A stretch of 64,000 bases of DNA from Pseudonocardia cypriaca (GTDB taxonomy: Bacteria; Actinomycetota; Actinomycetes; Mycobacteriales; Pseudonocardiaceae): assembly GCF_006717045.1 (NCBI RefSeq), contig NZ_VFPH01000001.1:434001-498000 (forward strand). The letters are read 5' to 3'. How positions within the stretch are numbered: the stretch's first letter is position 1; every line of letters starts with the position of its first letter. The translations under genes and the position numbers were made by a program. Shown here piece by piece: positions 26,007 through 34,808 of this stretch. Under the pieces are notes generated by a model. That model saw only the letters and a list, made by a program, of their open reading frames with translations, was not told the DNA's origin and did not search any database.

Positions 26007-26704
26007 TGCAGCAAGTCGGGAACGGGTCTGGCAACGGCTACCCCGTCCTGGTCATCGACGACCATGAGCTGTTCAGCACCTCGCTGACGATGGCGCTTCG
26101 CAACGAGGGATTCGACGCTCGGACCCTCCCTGTTGCCTTCGTGCGTCACTTCCTCGGCCACGTGGAAGGGCCGCCCGGCCTGGTCGTACTCGACCTCGAC
26201 CTCGGCCATGACGCCGGCGGCCGCCTGATCAACGGCACCGACCTCGTTGAGGGCCTGCGCTCCGGAGGGTGGAAGGTGCTGGTGGTGAGCGGCAGCATCG
26301 AACGCCCGGCGATCGCAGCGGCGATCGTCGCCGGAGCCATCGGCTCGGTCCCCAAGTCGCGGTCCTTCGCCGAGCTGCTCCGAAATGTGGGCGCCGCGGC
26401 GCGCGGTGAGTCGGTGATGACCAGGGACGAGTACGAGGACTGGGTGGAGTGCCATCGGCGCCACGTCGCGAAGGAGCGCGAGCACGCCCGGCGGCTGACG
26501 CGCCTGAGCCCGCGCGAGCTCGAGGTGCTCGAGCTGCTCGCGGAGGGAAAACGCGCTGCCTCGATCGCCCAACACTTCGTGGTGAGCATGCCGACGGTGC
26601 GCACCCACATCCGGTCGATCCTGACCAAGCTGGAGGTCGGGTCGCAGCTGGAGGCGGTCGCGATGTTCCGCCACCAGTACGATGTCAACGGACGCAGTGC
26701 CTGA
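26006..26704 (+). CDS. NarL/LuxR-type response regulator
   Basis: In this 232-aa protein the receiver domain starts PVLVIDDHELF (acidic pair) and has the phospho-acceptor Asp in VVLDLDLGHD, with a Lys in SVPKSRSF. The DNA-binding part is LSPRELEVLELLAEGKRAA, then VSMPTVRTHIRSILTKL, a standard LuxR helix-turn-helix. The GTG start is coupled to the kinase stop. A partial basic linker RRHVAKEREHARR joins the two domains. It converges on the aminotransferase gene with only 12 bp between stops. Targets are unknown; the CAATTG motifs are candidates. Confidence 0.9.
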   Translation: MQQVGNGSGNGYPVLVIDDHELFSTSLTMALRNEGFDARTLPVAFVRHFLGHVEGPPGLVVLDLDLGHDAGGRLINGTDLVEGLRSGGWKVLVVSGSIERPAIAAAIVAGAIGSVPKSRSFAELLRNVGAAARGESVMTRDEYEDWVECHRRHVAKEREHARRLTRLSPRELEVLELLAEGKRAASIAQHFVVSMPTVRTHIRSILTKLEVGSQLEAVAMFRHQYDVNGRSA

Positions 26705-26716
26705 GCACCCGATTGT

Positions 26717-28021
26717 TCAGGCGAAGGGGCGGAACACCGGCTTGACCGGCCGCCCACCCATCCACGGCGTCGGGTCGCCCGCGTCGAGCGCCTTGCGGTA
26801 GACGGTGCAGGCCTGGGAGACGACCTCGACGGTGCGGTCGATGTCGTCGTCGGTGAGTGCGGCGCTGACAACGAACGACGGGCCGATGACGCCTCCGCCG
26901 AGGAGCTGGCGGAGGAAGAGGGTGCGGTAGGGCTGGGAGGGCTTGCCGTCGGCGTCGAGGGTGGCGAAGACGAGGTTGCAGGCGCGCCCCCTGACCTGGA
27001 CGTGGTCGGCGACGCCCGCGTCGGCGGCGACGTCGCGTACGCCTGCCGCGAGGCGGTCGCCGAGCTTGTGCAGGCGGTCGGCGATGCCTTCCTCGGCGTA
27101 GGTGTCCATGACGGCGATGGCGGCGGCGAGTGAGTGGGTCTCGGCGCCGTGGGTGGTGGAGAGCAGGAAGACGCGCTCGTGGTCGGTGTGGAGGCCGCCG
27201 CGTTCCATGAGCTCGCGCTTGCCGGCGAGGGCGGAGACGGCGAAGCCGTTGCCGAGTGCCTTGCCGAAGGTGGACAGGTCGGGGGTGACGCCGTAGACGC
27301 CCTGGGCGCCGTGCTCGGACCAGCGGAAGCCGGTGATCATCTCGTCGAAGACGAGGACGGTGTCGTGGCGGGTGGCGAGCTCGCGGACCCCTTCGAGGTA
27401 GCCGGCGGGCGGTTCGGTCTGGGTGGCGGCCTCGAGGATCACAGCCGCGATCTCGTGCTCGGTGAGCAGCGCTTCGAGGGCCGGCAGGTCGCCGTAGGGG
27501 AAGGTGACGATGTCCTGGCCGGGGATGCCCGCCTTCATGGGCGTCGACCCGATGAACCAGTCGTCGGTGGAGAAGAAGGGCTGGTCGCGGCAGAAGGCCA
27601 CGAGGGTGCGGCCAGTGGCGGCGCGGGCGAGGCGGACGGCGGCGGTGGTGGCGTCGGAGCCGTTCTTGGTGAACTTGACCATGTCCGCGGTGGGCACGTT
27701 CTGGAGGAAGCGTTCGGCGGCCTCGACCTCGATGACGGCGGGGCGGACGAAGTTGGTGCCCTTGTCGAGCTCGTTGCGGACGGCTTCGACGACGCGGGGG
27801 TGAGCGTGGCCGAGGGACACGGCGCGCAGGCCGGATCCGTACTCGATGTACTCGTTGCCGTCGGCGTCCCAGACGTGGGCGCCGCGGCCGTGGGAGATCA
27901 CGGGCGCCAGGTTCTCGGGGTACTGGTCGTCACCCTTGGCGTAGGTGTGGGCGCCGCCTGGCACCGCTGCGTGCAGGCGGGCGTTCAGCGCCGCCGACTT
28001 CGGCAGGGACGGGTCCGTCAT
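26717..28021 (-). CDS. Class III PLP aminotransferase, GSA aminomutase-like (not HemL)
   Basis: This 434-aa class III aminotransferase has the glutamate-1-semialdehyde aminomutase layout: PGGAHTYAKG at the start, DADGNEYIEYGSGLRAVSLGHAHP, the FDEMITGFRW strand, and STFGKALGNGF with the PLP Lys. The HemL segment GCYHGH is replaced by CRDQPFFSTDD, so heme synthesis is unlikely. Relatives in polysaccharide and secondary-metabolite clusters use other substrates. The ATG at 28021 has GAAGGTGG upstream. A PAP2 gene lies 33 bp upstream on the same strand. The reaction is unknown. Confidence 0.8.
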   Translation of the reverse strand: MTDPSLPKSAALNARLHAAVPGGAHTYAKGDDQYPENLAPVISHGRGAHVWDADGNEYIEYGSGLRAVSLGHAHPRVVEAVRNELDKGTNFVRPAVIEVEAAERFLQNVPTADMVKFTKNGSDATTAAVRLARAATGRTLVAFCRDQPFFSTDDWFIGSTPMKAGIPGQDIVTFPYGDLPALEALLTEHEIAAVILEAATQTEPPAGYLEGVRELATRHDTVLVFDEMITGFRWSEHGAQGVYGVTPDLSTFGKALGNGFAVSALAGKRELMERGGLHTDHERVFLLSTTHGAETHSLAAAIAVMDTYAEEGIADRLHKLGDRLAAGVRDVAADAGVADHVQVRGRACNLVFATLDADGKPSQPYRTLFLRQLLGGGVIGPSFVVSAALTDDDIDRTVEVVSQACTVYRKALDAGDPTPWMGGRPVKPVFRPFA

Positions 28022-28054
28022 GCGTCCACCTTCGTCGTCGTGAGTCCTCCCGGC

Positions 28055-28723
28055 TCATGATGGACCGCGGCCGATCGCCCTCCCCATCGAGGGCCACCGT
28101 TCGATCACCAGCGCGCTGGTGAGCACCACTGCCACGGCCACGCAGAACCCGCCCACTGTGTCGGTCGGGTAGTGGATACGGTTACCGACCAGCACGAGCG
28201 CCATCGCGCCCCCGGACACCAGTGCCCCCGCCGACAGCAGGAGCGCGCTGATGCCCGTGGCCGTGCGCAGCACCGCGATGAGCAGCAGAGCGGCGACCAC
28301 GCCGAGCGCGGTGGCCCCGCCGGTGTGGCCACTGGGGAAGGCGAAGCCGCCCTCGATAGTGCGTCCGATCACCGGCTTGAGGGTGGTGGTGGCGACCCCG
28401 GTGAGCCCGGGCCCCACGATCGCCAGCACGGCCAGCCTGCGGTGGCCGAGCGCGAGCGCCAGTGCGGCGAGCAGCACGGCGAGCACGACGACGCTGAGCG
28501 GGTTGCCGAGGCGGATCACGACGTCGGGCAGCGACGGTCCGTCAGCGGACGCGTCGACGATCCGCTGGACGCGCCGGTCGAGGCGGCCTGCGGAGGAGTC
28601 GTCGGCGTACCGCGCGGCGAACACGCCGAACACGAGGAGCGCCAGCACCGAGACGGCAGCGGCCGGTGCGCGCAGCGCGGGCGGGAGGATCGCGCTCTCC
28701 GGGCGCGGGGAGATGGCCGTCAC
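28055..28723 (-). CDS. PAP2-type membrane phosphatase
   Basis: This 222-aa protein has about five membrane helices. The phosphatase signature appears as KPVIGRTIEGGFAFPSGHTGG near residue 125 and GNRIHYPTDTVGGF near residue 175, which supply the catalytic His residues, the Arg of motif 3 being placed just before HYPTD. Such enzymes hydrolyse undecaprenyl pyrophosphate or related lipid phosphates, which would recycle the carrier used by the polysaccharide system. The GTG at 28723 leaves a 39-bp divergent gap to the regulator gene. The ribosome site is weak, so the exact start is uncertain. Confidence 0.82.
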   Translation of the reverse strand: MTAISPRPESAILPPALRAPAAAVSVLALLVFGVFAARYADDSSAGRLDRRVQRIVDASADGPSLPDVVIRLGNPLSVVVLAVLLAALALALGHRRLAVLAIVGPGLTGVATTTLKPVIGRTIEGGFAFPSGHTGGATALGVVAALLLIAVLRTATGISALLLSAGALVSGGAMALVLVGNRIHYPTDTVGGFCVAVAVVLTSALVIERWPSMGRAIGRGPS

Positions 28724-28762
28724 CCCGTCCAAGCTACCGCGCCGGTCGGCGATGATGGACGG

Positions 28763-31375
28763 ATGTCTCAGCCGGTGGAGGTGTCCGGCCGCGAGGCCGA
28801 GGTCCTCGCGGCCGTGGGTGCGCACCTCTCCAACGCGCAGATCGCCGGGCGGCTGCACCTGTCGGTGCGCACCGTCGAGGGGCACGTCTCGTCGTTGCTG
28901 CGCAAGTACGGCGTGGCCGACCGGCGGGAGCTGGCCGCGCTCGTCGGCCCGGAGGCCGGCCCCGCGCCGCCGCCCGGCGGGGTGGCTGGCCTGCCGGCCG
29001 CGCGCACGTCGTTCGTCGGGCGGGCCGCGGAGCAGGCCGCGGTGCTCGCCGCGCTGGCCGAGCACCGCCTGGTGACGCTGTCCGGCCCGGGCGGCGTGGG
29101 CAAGACGCGGCTCGCGGTGGTCGTGGCCGGCGCGGCGGCCTTCCCGTTCGGCGGCGCGTTCGTCGACCTCGTGCCCGCCCGCGCCGACTCGGTGCCGCAG
29201 GCCGTAGCGGCAACGCTCGGAGTGGCCGAGGGGCCCCAGCAGCCCCTCGAGGCCGCGATCGCCGGGCGCCTCGCCCGCGGCCGCTCGCTGCTCGTCCTGG
29301 ACAACTGCGAGCACGTCGTCGACGCCGTCGCCGGTTTCGTCGAGCGGCTGCTCGCCGCGTGCCCCACCGTCACGGTGCTCGCCACCAGCCGGGAGCGCCT
29401 CGCGGTTCCGGGGGAGCGGGTGGTCGCCGTCGGGCCGCTTCCGCTGGGGTCGGACGCCGAGCGGCTCTTCGCCGACCGCGCGCCCGATCCCGTCGACCCG
29501 GCCGCCGTCGCGGACCTGTGCGCCCGCCTCGACGGGCTCCCGCTCGCCATCGAGCTCGCGGCGGCCCGCAGCGCGGCGCTGGGCGCCCCCGGCCTGCTCA
29601 CCGGCCTCGGCGACTACCTGCGCCTCCTCACCGGGGGCCGCGGTCGCGAGGTGCGGCACCGGTCGCTGGGGGCGGTGATCGGCTGGAGCCACGACCTGCT
29701 CGACGCCGAGGAGCGGGACCTGTTCCGCAGGCTGGCCGTCTTCGCGGGGGCGTTCGACCTGCCGGCCGCGGCAGCCGTGGGCGGGGTCGCGCTCCCGGCG
29801 GCCGCCGACCTCCTCGGCCGGCTCGTGGACAAGAGCCTGGTGGTGCACGAGAAGGGCCGCTGGCGCCTGCTCGCGACGATCCGCGCCGTGGCCGCGGACA
29901 GGCTGAGGGAGTCGGGCGAGACCGCGGACGTGCGGCACCGCTACCGGCTGTGGGCGGTCGAGCGCGCCACGGCGCTGGCGGGGGCGAGCCGCGCGGAGGT
30001 GGACCTCGTGCTCGACGACCTGCGCGACGCGCTGGCGTCCTTCCCGCCGGGTCCGGATCCGGCGGCTCACCGGCTCGCGCGCTCGCTCGGGCGGATCACC
30101 CACACCTGGGGCTTCCTCCGGGAGGCGCGCCTGCGCTACGAGCAGGCGGCCACGCACGCCGCCACCCCGGAGGAGCGGGCCCGCGACCTGCGCTCCGCAG
30201 CCGAGTGCGCCGAGGTGGGCCACGACACGGGCACCGCGTTCGAGCTGCTGGTGGCGGCCGGGGAGGCCGCTGCCGGGAACGGCAGGGCGACGGCGCTCGC
30301 GCTCGCGGTGGACCTGGCCTGCCGCTGCCCGGCCACGTTCGCCGTCGAGGTGCCCTACGAGCGGCTGTGCGCGCTGCTCGCGGACGCGGCTGAGGCCTGC
30401 GACGGCACGGACCAGGTCGCCACCACCCGGCTCGCCGTCGCGCGAGCCTGGAACGCCGGACCGCAGAAGCTCGCGCCCGACCGGCCGCTCGCCGAGGAGG
30501 CCGTCACGGCGGCCAGCCGGACCGGTGACGCGATGCTGCTCTCGGCGGCACTCGGGGCACTCCGCGGCGCCGCGGTCGTCGGCGCCGACCTGCGGGAGGC
30601 GCACCGGCTCTCCACCGAGCGGCTGGCGCTCCTCGCGGCCTTCGACCCCGCCGAACCCGGGGGAGCGGCCGAGATCGAGGACGTGCTCGCCGTCGCCTGT
30701 GCCGACGCGGTCGCGGTCGGGGAGATCGCGGCCGCGCTGGAGGTGGCCCGCCGGATCCTCGACGCCGACGTGCACGGCGACGCGCCGCACCTGTCGCTCA
30801 GCACGGTGCTGCCCGCGCTCGTGCTGGCAGGCGACCTCGAGTGGGCCCGCCGCGAGGCGCCCGCGATGTGGGCGGGCTGGGAGCGGGCGGGCCGCCCGCC
30901 CGCGGTGTGGCTACCGGTGGCCGCGCAGTTCGTGGCGCTCGCGTGGGGCCTGTCCGGCGACGAGGAGCGAGCCGCCGTGTGGAACGTGCGCGCGGCCGAG
31001 GCGAGCGGCACGAACGTCTTCCACCTGCAGCACGCGCCGCTCGGCGTCTTCACGGCTGCGCGGACCGCCGTTCAGCTCGGCCGCGCGGCGACCGTCCCCG
31101 AGCCGACGACCGGCCGGTACCTGCCGTACGCGGTGGCCGCCCAGGCCGAGCTGGCCGTCGTCGCAGGCCGGCCCGACGCCGCCGACCGGCTCGCGGCCGC
31201 GGAGTCCGCCACGGCCGGGCACGCCTGGGCCACGGCGTGCCTCGCGCGCGCCACCGGCCGGCTGCACGGCGACCGGGACGCGCTCGCCGCCGCGGCCGCC
31301 GGGTTCGAACGCATCGGGGCCGGGTTCGAGCGTGCCGCCACCGTGGCGCTCCTGGAGCACGTGGCATCCGCGTGA
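28763..31375 (+). CDS. HTH-ATPase-TPR regulator (LuxR HTH at N-terminus)
   Basis: This 870-aa protein starts with a LuxR-type helix-turn-helix (VSGREAEVLAAVGAHLSNAQIA and LSVRTVEGHVSSLLRKYGVA, residues 5-60). It continues with an NB-ARC-like ATPase: Walker A SGPGGVGKTRLAV near 110, Walker B SLLVLDNCEHVV, VLATSRERL and GLPLAIELAAARS. The rest is Ala/Leu-rich alpha-helical repeats, TPR-like. This is the inverse of the classic LAL order, in which the HTH is last. It probably switches a nearby gene in response to a ligand or partner. The ATG at 28763 is favoured by the start of the HTH. Confidence 0.85.
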   Translation: MSQPVEVSGREAEVLAAVGAHLSNAQIAGRLHLSVRTVEGHVSSLLRKYGVADRRELAALVGPEAGPAPPPGGVAGLPAARTSFVGRAAEQAAVLAALAEHRLVTLSGPGGVGKTRLAVVVAGAAAFPFGGAFVDLVPARADSVPQAVAATLGVAEGPQQPLEAAIAGRLARGRSLLVLDNCEHVVDAVAGFVERLLAACPTVTVLATSRERLAVPGERVVAVGPLPLGSDAERLFADRAPDPVDPAAVADLCARLDGLPLAIELAAARSAALGAPGLLTGLGDYLRLLTGGRGREVRHRSLGAVIGWSHDLLDAEERDLFRRLAVFAGAFDLPAAAAVGGVALPAAADLLGRLVDKSLVVHEKGRWRLLATIRAVAADRLRESGETADVRHRYRLWAVERATALAGASRAEVDLVLDDLRDALASFPPGPDPAAHRLARSLGRITHTWGFLREARLRYEQAATHAATPEERARDLRSAAECAEVGHDTGTAFELLVAAGEAAAGNGRATALALAVDLACRCPATFAVEVPYERLCALLADAAEACDGTDQVATTRLAVARAWNAGPQKLAPDRPLAEEAVTAASRTGDAMLLSAALGALRGAAVVGADLREAHRLSTERLALLAAFDPAEPGGAAEIEDVLAVACADAVAVGEIAAALEVARRILDADVHGDAPHLSLSTVLPALVLAGDLEWARREAPAMWAGWERAGRPPAVWLPVAAQFVALAWGLSGDEERAAVWNVRAAEASGTNVFHLQHAPLGVFTAARTAVQLGRAATVPEPTTGRYLPYAVAAQAELAVVAGRPDAADRLAAAESATAGHAWATACLARATGRLHGDRDALAAAAAGFERIGAGFERAATVALLEHVASA

Positions 31376-31453
31376 CGGACCCGTGGTCGCCACGGGTCCG
31401 CCTGCCGTCCCTCTTCGGCACCCTTCCGGGGAGGGAGAACGAGGAGGCAGACC

Positions 31454-32347
31454 ATGCAGTGGACGCTCGAAGTGGTGCAGGTGCCGGTGGCGGACGTCGA
31501 GCGCGCGAAGGGGTTCTACGCGGAGCAGGTGGGGTTCGTCGTCGACTTCGACACGACGGTCGACGAGAAGACCCGTTTCGTCCAGCTCACGCCCCCCGGA
31601 TCCGAGTGTTCGATCCAGATCTCCAGCGGGATGTTCGACGTGCCGCCGGGATCGTTGCGGGGCCTGCAGCTCGTCGTCCCCGACGTGCACGCCGCGCACG
31701 ACCGGCTCGTCGAGGGCGGGGTGGACAACAGCGGCGTGGTGGTGTTCGACGGCGGCTCGTTCCGCCCGGTCCGGGACGGCGACGCGCTCGACAACGTCGG
31801 GTTCGTGCACTTCAGCGACCCGGACGGCAACCAGTGGTCGGTGCAGCAGATCAGCAGTCGCGGGCCCGTGACCTACGACGTCGTCGTCACCCGGGTGCTC
31901 GACGCCCCGGTCGAGGAGGCCTGGACGGCCTGGACCGAGCCCGAGCTGGTCAGGCGCTGGTGGGGGCCGACCGGCTTCAGCTCGCCGCGCGCGGAGCTGG
32001 ACGTGCGGGTGGGCGGCACCTCGCTGGTCTGCATGCGCGCTCCCGCGGAGCACGGCGGTCAGGACCTCTACAACACGTGGACCTACCGGGCCGTCGTGCC
32101 GCCGGAGCGGCTCGAGTTCGAGCTCGACTTCACCGACGCCGACCGCGCCCTGCTGCCCGCCGAGTCGATCCCGCCGGGCGTGCCGCGCGCGGTGCGGCAC
32201 GAGGTCACGCTCCGGCCGGTCGCGGACGGCCGCACCGAGCTGACCGTGCGGGAGTTCGGGTACCGCACCGCCGAGGCGCGGGACGTGTCCCGGGCAGGCC
32301 TGGAGCAATGCCTCGACAAGATGGTGGCTATGTTCGGCGCGGGATGA
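31454..32347 (+). CDS. VOC (glyoxalase-like) - AHSA1/SRPBCC fusion protein
   Basis: This 297-aa protein has two parts. Residues 1-130 are a VOC/glyoxalase fold (TLEVVQVPVADVERAKGFY and FVHFSDPDGNQWSVQQ). Residues 140-295 are an AHSA1/polyketide-cyclase-like fold (VVVTRVLDAPVEEAWTAWTEP, RRWWGPTGF, YRAVVPPERLEF, LEQCLDKMVAMF). Both domains are common as separate neighbours in actinomycetes; here they are one chain. Small-molecule binding is likely, with an unknown substrate. A clear GAGGAGG ribosome site precedes the ATG. It follows the large regulator by 78 bp and may be on its transcript. Confidence 0.82.
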   Translation: MQWTLEVVQVPVADVERAKGFYAEQVGFVVDFDTTVDEKTRFVQLTPPGSECSIQISSGMFDVPPGSLRGLQLVVPDVHAAHDRLVEGGVDNSGVVVFDGGSFRPVRDGDALDNVGFVHFSDPDGNQWSVQQISSRGPVTYDVVVTRVLDAPVEEAWTAWTEPELVRRWWGPTGFSSPRAELDVRVGGTSLVCMRAPAEHGGQDLYNTWTYRAVVPPERLEFELDFTDADRALLPAESIPPGVPRAVRHEVTLRPVADGRTELTVREFGYRTAEARDVSRAGLEQCLDKMVAMFGAG

Positions 32348-32463
32348 CTTCTCAGTTGGGGTTCAGGTTCGGGTCACCGGTTCGGACCAATCGCCTTCAC
32401 GTCACCCGTAGGGTGGGCCGAGGACGCTGGAATCAGTGCTCTCGGGCAGGGGGAGGGGCGGGA

Positions 32464-33339
32464 GTGGGACAGGTCCCGAGATTTCTGGTTGCATTGGTGA
32501 TCGCTGTGGGCGCGCTCGCGGCGTGCACGAGCGCACCTCCAGGGGGAGCGCCCGGATCTGAACGCCCGTGCCTCGACCCCGATCGGCAGCCCGCGCCGGG
32601 CGATGTCGTGTGCTTCTCCGGCGAGCTGAACGAGCCGCTGGAGATCGACACCGGTGGCACGCCGGACGCACCGGTCACCTACCGGGGCAACGGCACGGTG
32701 GTGCCGGGTATCCAGGTGCGGGCCGACAACGTGATCGTCGACGGCTTCGTGTCCCGGGGCGCCTCCAGCACGGGGATCTGGGTGCAGGGCGAGAACATCA
32801 CCGTGCAGAACAACGAGATCACCCAGGTCAGGTTCGTGGGCGAGGACCTCGACGCCATGCGCTTCTTCGGCGACGGCACGAAGATCCTCAACAACCGGGT
32901 GTACGACCTCGAGGGCACCACCGACATCGGCGACTCGCACATCGACTGCATCCAGACGTTCGCCACGTCGGGGCCGGGCAGCTCCGACGTCCTGATCCAG
33001 GGCAACCGCTGCGAGGGGATCCGGGCGCAGTGCCTGATGGCGGAGGGCCCGGACGTCGAAGACGGCTCCGGAGAGGGCGTCAGCGAGAACTGGGTGTTCG
33101 ACGGGAACTACTGCGACTCGCACGCCGAGGCGCAGTCGGTCTCGGTGCAGGACGTCCAGAACGTCACGATCAGCAACAACGACATGGTCGGCGAGGGCAA
33201 CAAGGCGTTCGCCCTCGGGCAGGGGTCGACCGGTGTCGTCGTGAAGGACAACCGGATCGGCCAGGGCTACGGGCGTGAGGTCGGCTTCGACGACGACACG
33301 GTGGAAGAGGGCTACCAGGGCCCGCCCGCCGAGGAGTAG
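32464..33339 (+). CDS. Secreted beta-helix lipoprotein
   Basis: This 291-aa protein has an N-terminal hydrophobic helix ending in the lipobox LAAC, with the Cys at about residue 21. The mature part is a right-handed beta helix with repeated rungs: VIVDGFVSRGAS, ENITVQNNEITQV, TKILNNRVYDL, NVTISNNDMVG. This resembles pectate-lyase- and polysaccharide-binding folds. Several Cys residues (residues ~36-50 and 160-220) may form disulphides. GGAGGGG lies just before the GTG at 32464, so the start is well supported. No catalytic motif is obvious. It could bind the exported polymer. Confidence 0.75.
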   Translation: MGQVPRFLVALVIAVGALAACTSAPPGGAPGSERPCLDPDRQPAPGDVVCFSGELNEPLEIDTGGTPDAPVTYRGNGTVVPGIQVRADNVIVDGFVSRGASSTGIWVQGENITVQNNEITQVRFVGEDLDAMRFFGDGTKILNNRVYDLEGTTDIGDSHIDCIQTFATSGPGSSDVLIQGNRCEGIRAQCLMAEGPDVEDGSGEGVSENWVFDGNYCDSHAEAQSVSVQDVQNVTISNNDMVGEGNKAFALGQGSTGVVVKDNRIGQGYGREVGFDDDTVEEGYQGPPAEE

Positions 33340-33437
33340 CCGCGGTAACGCGCTGTAGTGACGCGTCCCAGCAGTAACGTGACTCTGCGCGGGCGCGAAA
33401 ACAGCAATGACCTGCGTTGACGGGGGAGGAGACGCTG

Positions 33438-34808
33438 GTGTCGGAATTCGCACGCCGCATCGTGGTGGTGGGGACCGGGTACGTCGGTCTCACCACGGGT
33501 GCGTGCCTGGCTTCGCTCGGCCATCGGGTGATCTGCGCCGATGTCGATCGCGCGAAGGTCGAGCGGCTGCAGGCCGGGCAGATCGACATCCGCGAGCCGG
33601 GGCTCGGCGAGATGGTCGGCGAGATGCTCGCCGCCGGCCGCCTGTCGTTCGTCACCGGCGCGCGGACCGCGTTGGAGGAGCTGCGCCGCGACGGCGCGCA
33701 GTGCGAGGTGCTCTTCGTGTGCGTGCCCACCCCGATGGGCATCGGGGGCATCGCCGACCTCTCCGCCGTCGAGGCGGTGATCGACGAGGTCCGGGAGGTG
33801 CTGCCCGCCGGAGCGATCGTGGTCAACAAGTCCACGGTGCCGGTCGGCACGGGCGAGCGCACCGCGGAGCTCATCGACCGGCCCGACATCGCCGTGGTGA
33901 GCAACCCGGAGTTCCTCCGGGAGGGCTCCGGCGTGTACGACTTCCTGCACCCCGACCGCATCATCGTCGGCTCGAACGCGCAGGACGCCGCGGAGCGCGT
34001 CGCGGCCCTGTACGCCCGACTGGGCGCCCCGACGGTGCTCACCGACCTGGCGAGCGCCGAGATGATCAAGTACGCGGCCAACTGCTTCCTCGCCACGAAG
34101 CTGTCGTACGTCAACGCGATCGCCGAGCTGTGCGAGCGGCTGGGCGCCGACGTCGCGGACGTCACCGAGGGCCTCGGCTACGACAAGCGGATCGGGCAGT
34201 CCTACCTCTCGCCCGGTCCGGGCTGGGGCGGGTCGTGCCTGCCCAAGGACACCGCCGCGCTGCTGCAGCTGTCCGACTCGGTCGACTTCGAGTTCCGGCT
34301 GCTGCGCGCGGCCATCGAGACCAACACGCGGCAGAGCAGGCGGATCGTCGAGAAGATCCAGGCCGCCGTCACCGGCAAGCGCAACGGGTCGCTTTCGCGC
34401 GCCCGGATCGCCCTGCTCGGGCTCGCGTTCAAGGCGGGCACGAGCGACCTGCGCGACTCGCCCGCGCTCGCCGTGGCGGCCCAGCTGCGGCAGGCGGGTG
34501 CCGAGCTGCTGGCGTTCGACCCGGCCATCACGGCCGAGGACTCCTCGTTCGACGGCGACCTGCTCACGGTGGTCGACGACCCGTACGTGGCCGCGAAGGA
34601 CGCCGACGCGATCGTCATCCTCACCGAATGGCCCGAGTTCCGGGGCCTCGACTGGCGGCGGCTCGCCACCGTCGTGAAGCGGCCGCTCGTGCTCGACACC
34701 AGGAACATCGTCGACCCGGACGTCCTGCGCCGCGCCGGCTTCTCCTGGTCCGCGGTGGGGCGCCCCCCGCGCATGGCGGAGACCACCGGGAGCACGGCCG
34801 ATGTATGA
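33438..34808 (+). CDS. ugd: UDP-glucose 6-dehydrogenase
   Basis: This 456-aa protein has the N-terminal Rossmann motif IVVVGTGYVGLTTGACLASLG, then VCVPTPMG, NKSTVPVGTGE and SNPEFLREGSGVYDFLHPDR. The catalytic Cys lies in GWGGSCLPKD near residue 260, and AFKAGTSDLRDSPAL follows. This is the UDP-glucose/GDP-mannose dehydrogenase family, and length and motifs fit UDP-glucose dehydrogenase making UDP-glucuronate. GGGGGAGGAG precedes the GTG at 33438; an upstream TTG lies before the ribosome site and is rejected. A GT4 and an epimerase follow, suggesting UDP-glucuronate or an epimer is used here. Confidence 0.88.
   Translation: MSEFARRIVVVGTGYVGLTTGACLASLGHRVICADVDRAKVERLQAGQIDIREPGLGEMVGEMLAAGRLSFVTGARTALEELRRDGAQCEVLFVCVPTPMGIGGIADLSAVEAVIDEVREVLPAGAIVVNKSTVPVGTGERTAELIDRPDIAVVSNPEFLREGSGVYDFLHPDRIIVGSNAQDAAERVAALYARLGAPTVLTDLASAEMIKYAANCFLATKLSYVNAIAELCERLGADVADVTEGLGYDKRIGQSYLSPGPGWGGSCLPKDTAALLQLSDSVDFEFRLLRAAIETNTRQSRRIVEKIQAAVTGKRNGSLSRARIALLGLAFKAGTSDLRDSPALAVAAQLRQAGAELLAFDPAITAEDSSFDGDLLTVVDDPYVAAKDADAIVILTEWPEFRGLDWRRLATVVKRPLVLDTRNIVDPDVLRRAGFSWSAVGRPPRMAETTGSTADV

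Noticed and set aside
27134..28060. 308-codon plus-strand ORF opposite the aminotransferase
   Set aside because: Composition is Gly/Val/Glu repetitive with no fold signature. The minus-strand frame has all PLP-enzyme motifs, so this is a shadow.
28723..30790. Long N-terminal extension of the PAP2 gene
   Set aside because: It is opposite the large regulator, Arg/Gly-rich, and has no domain. The PAP2 membrane protein starts at 28723.
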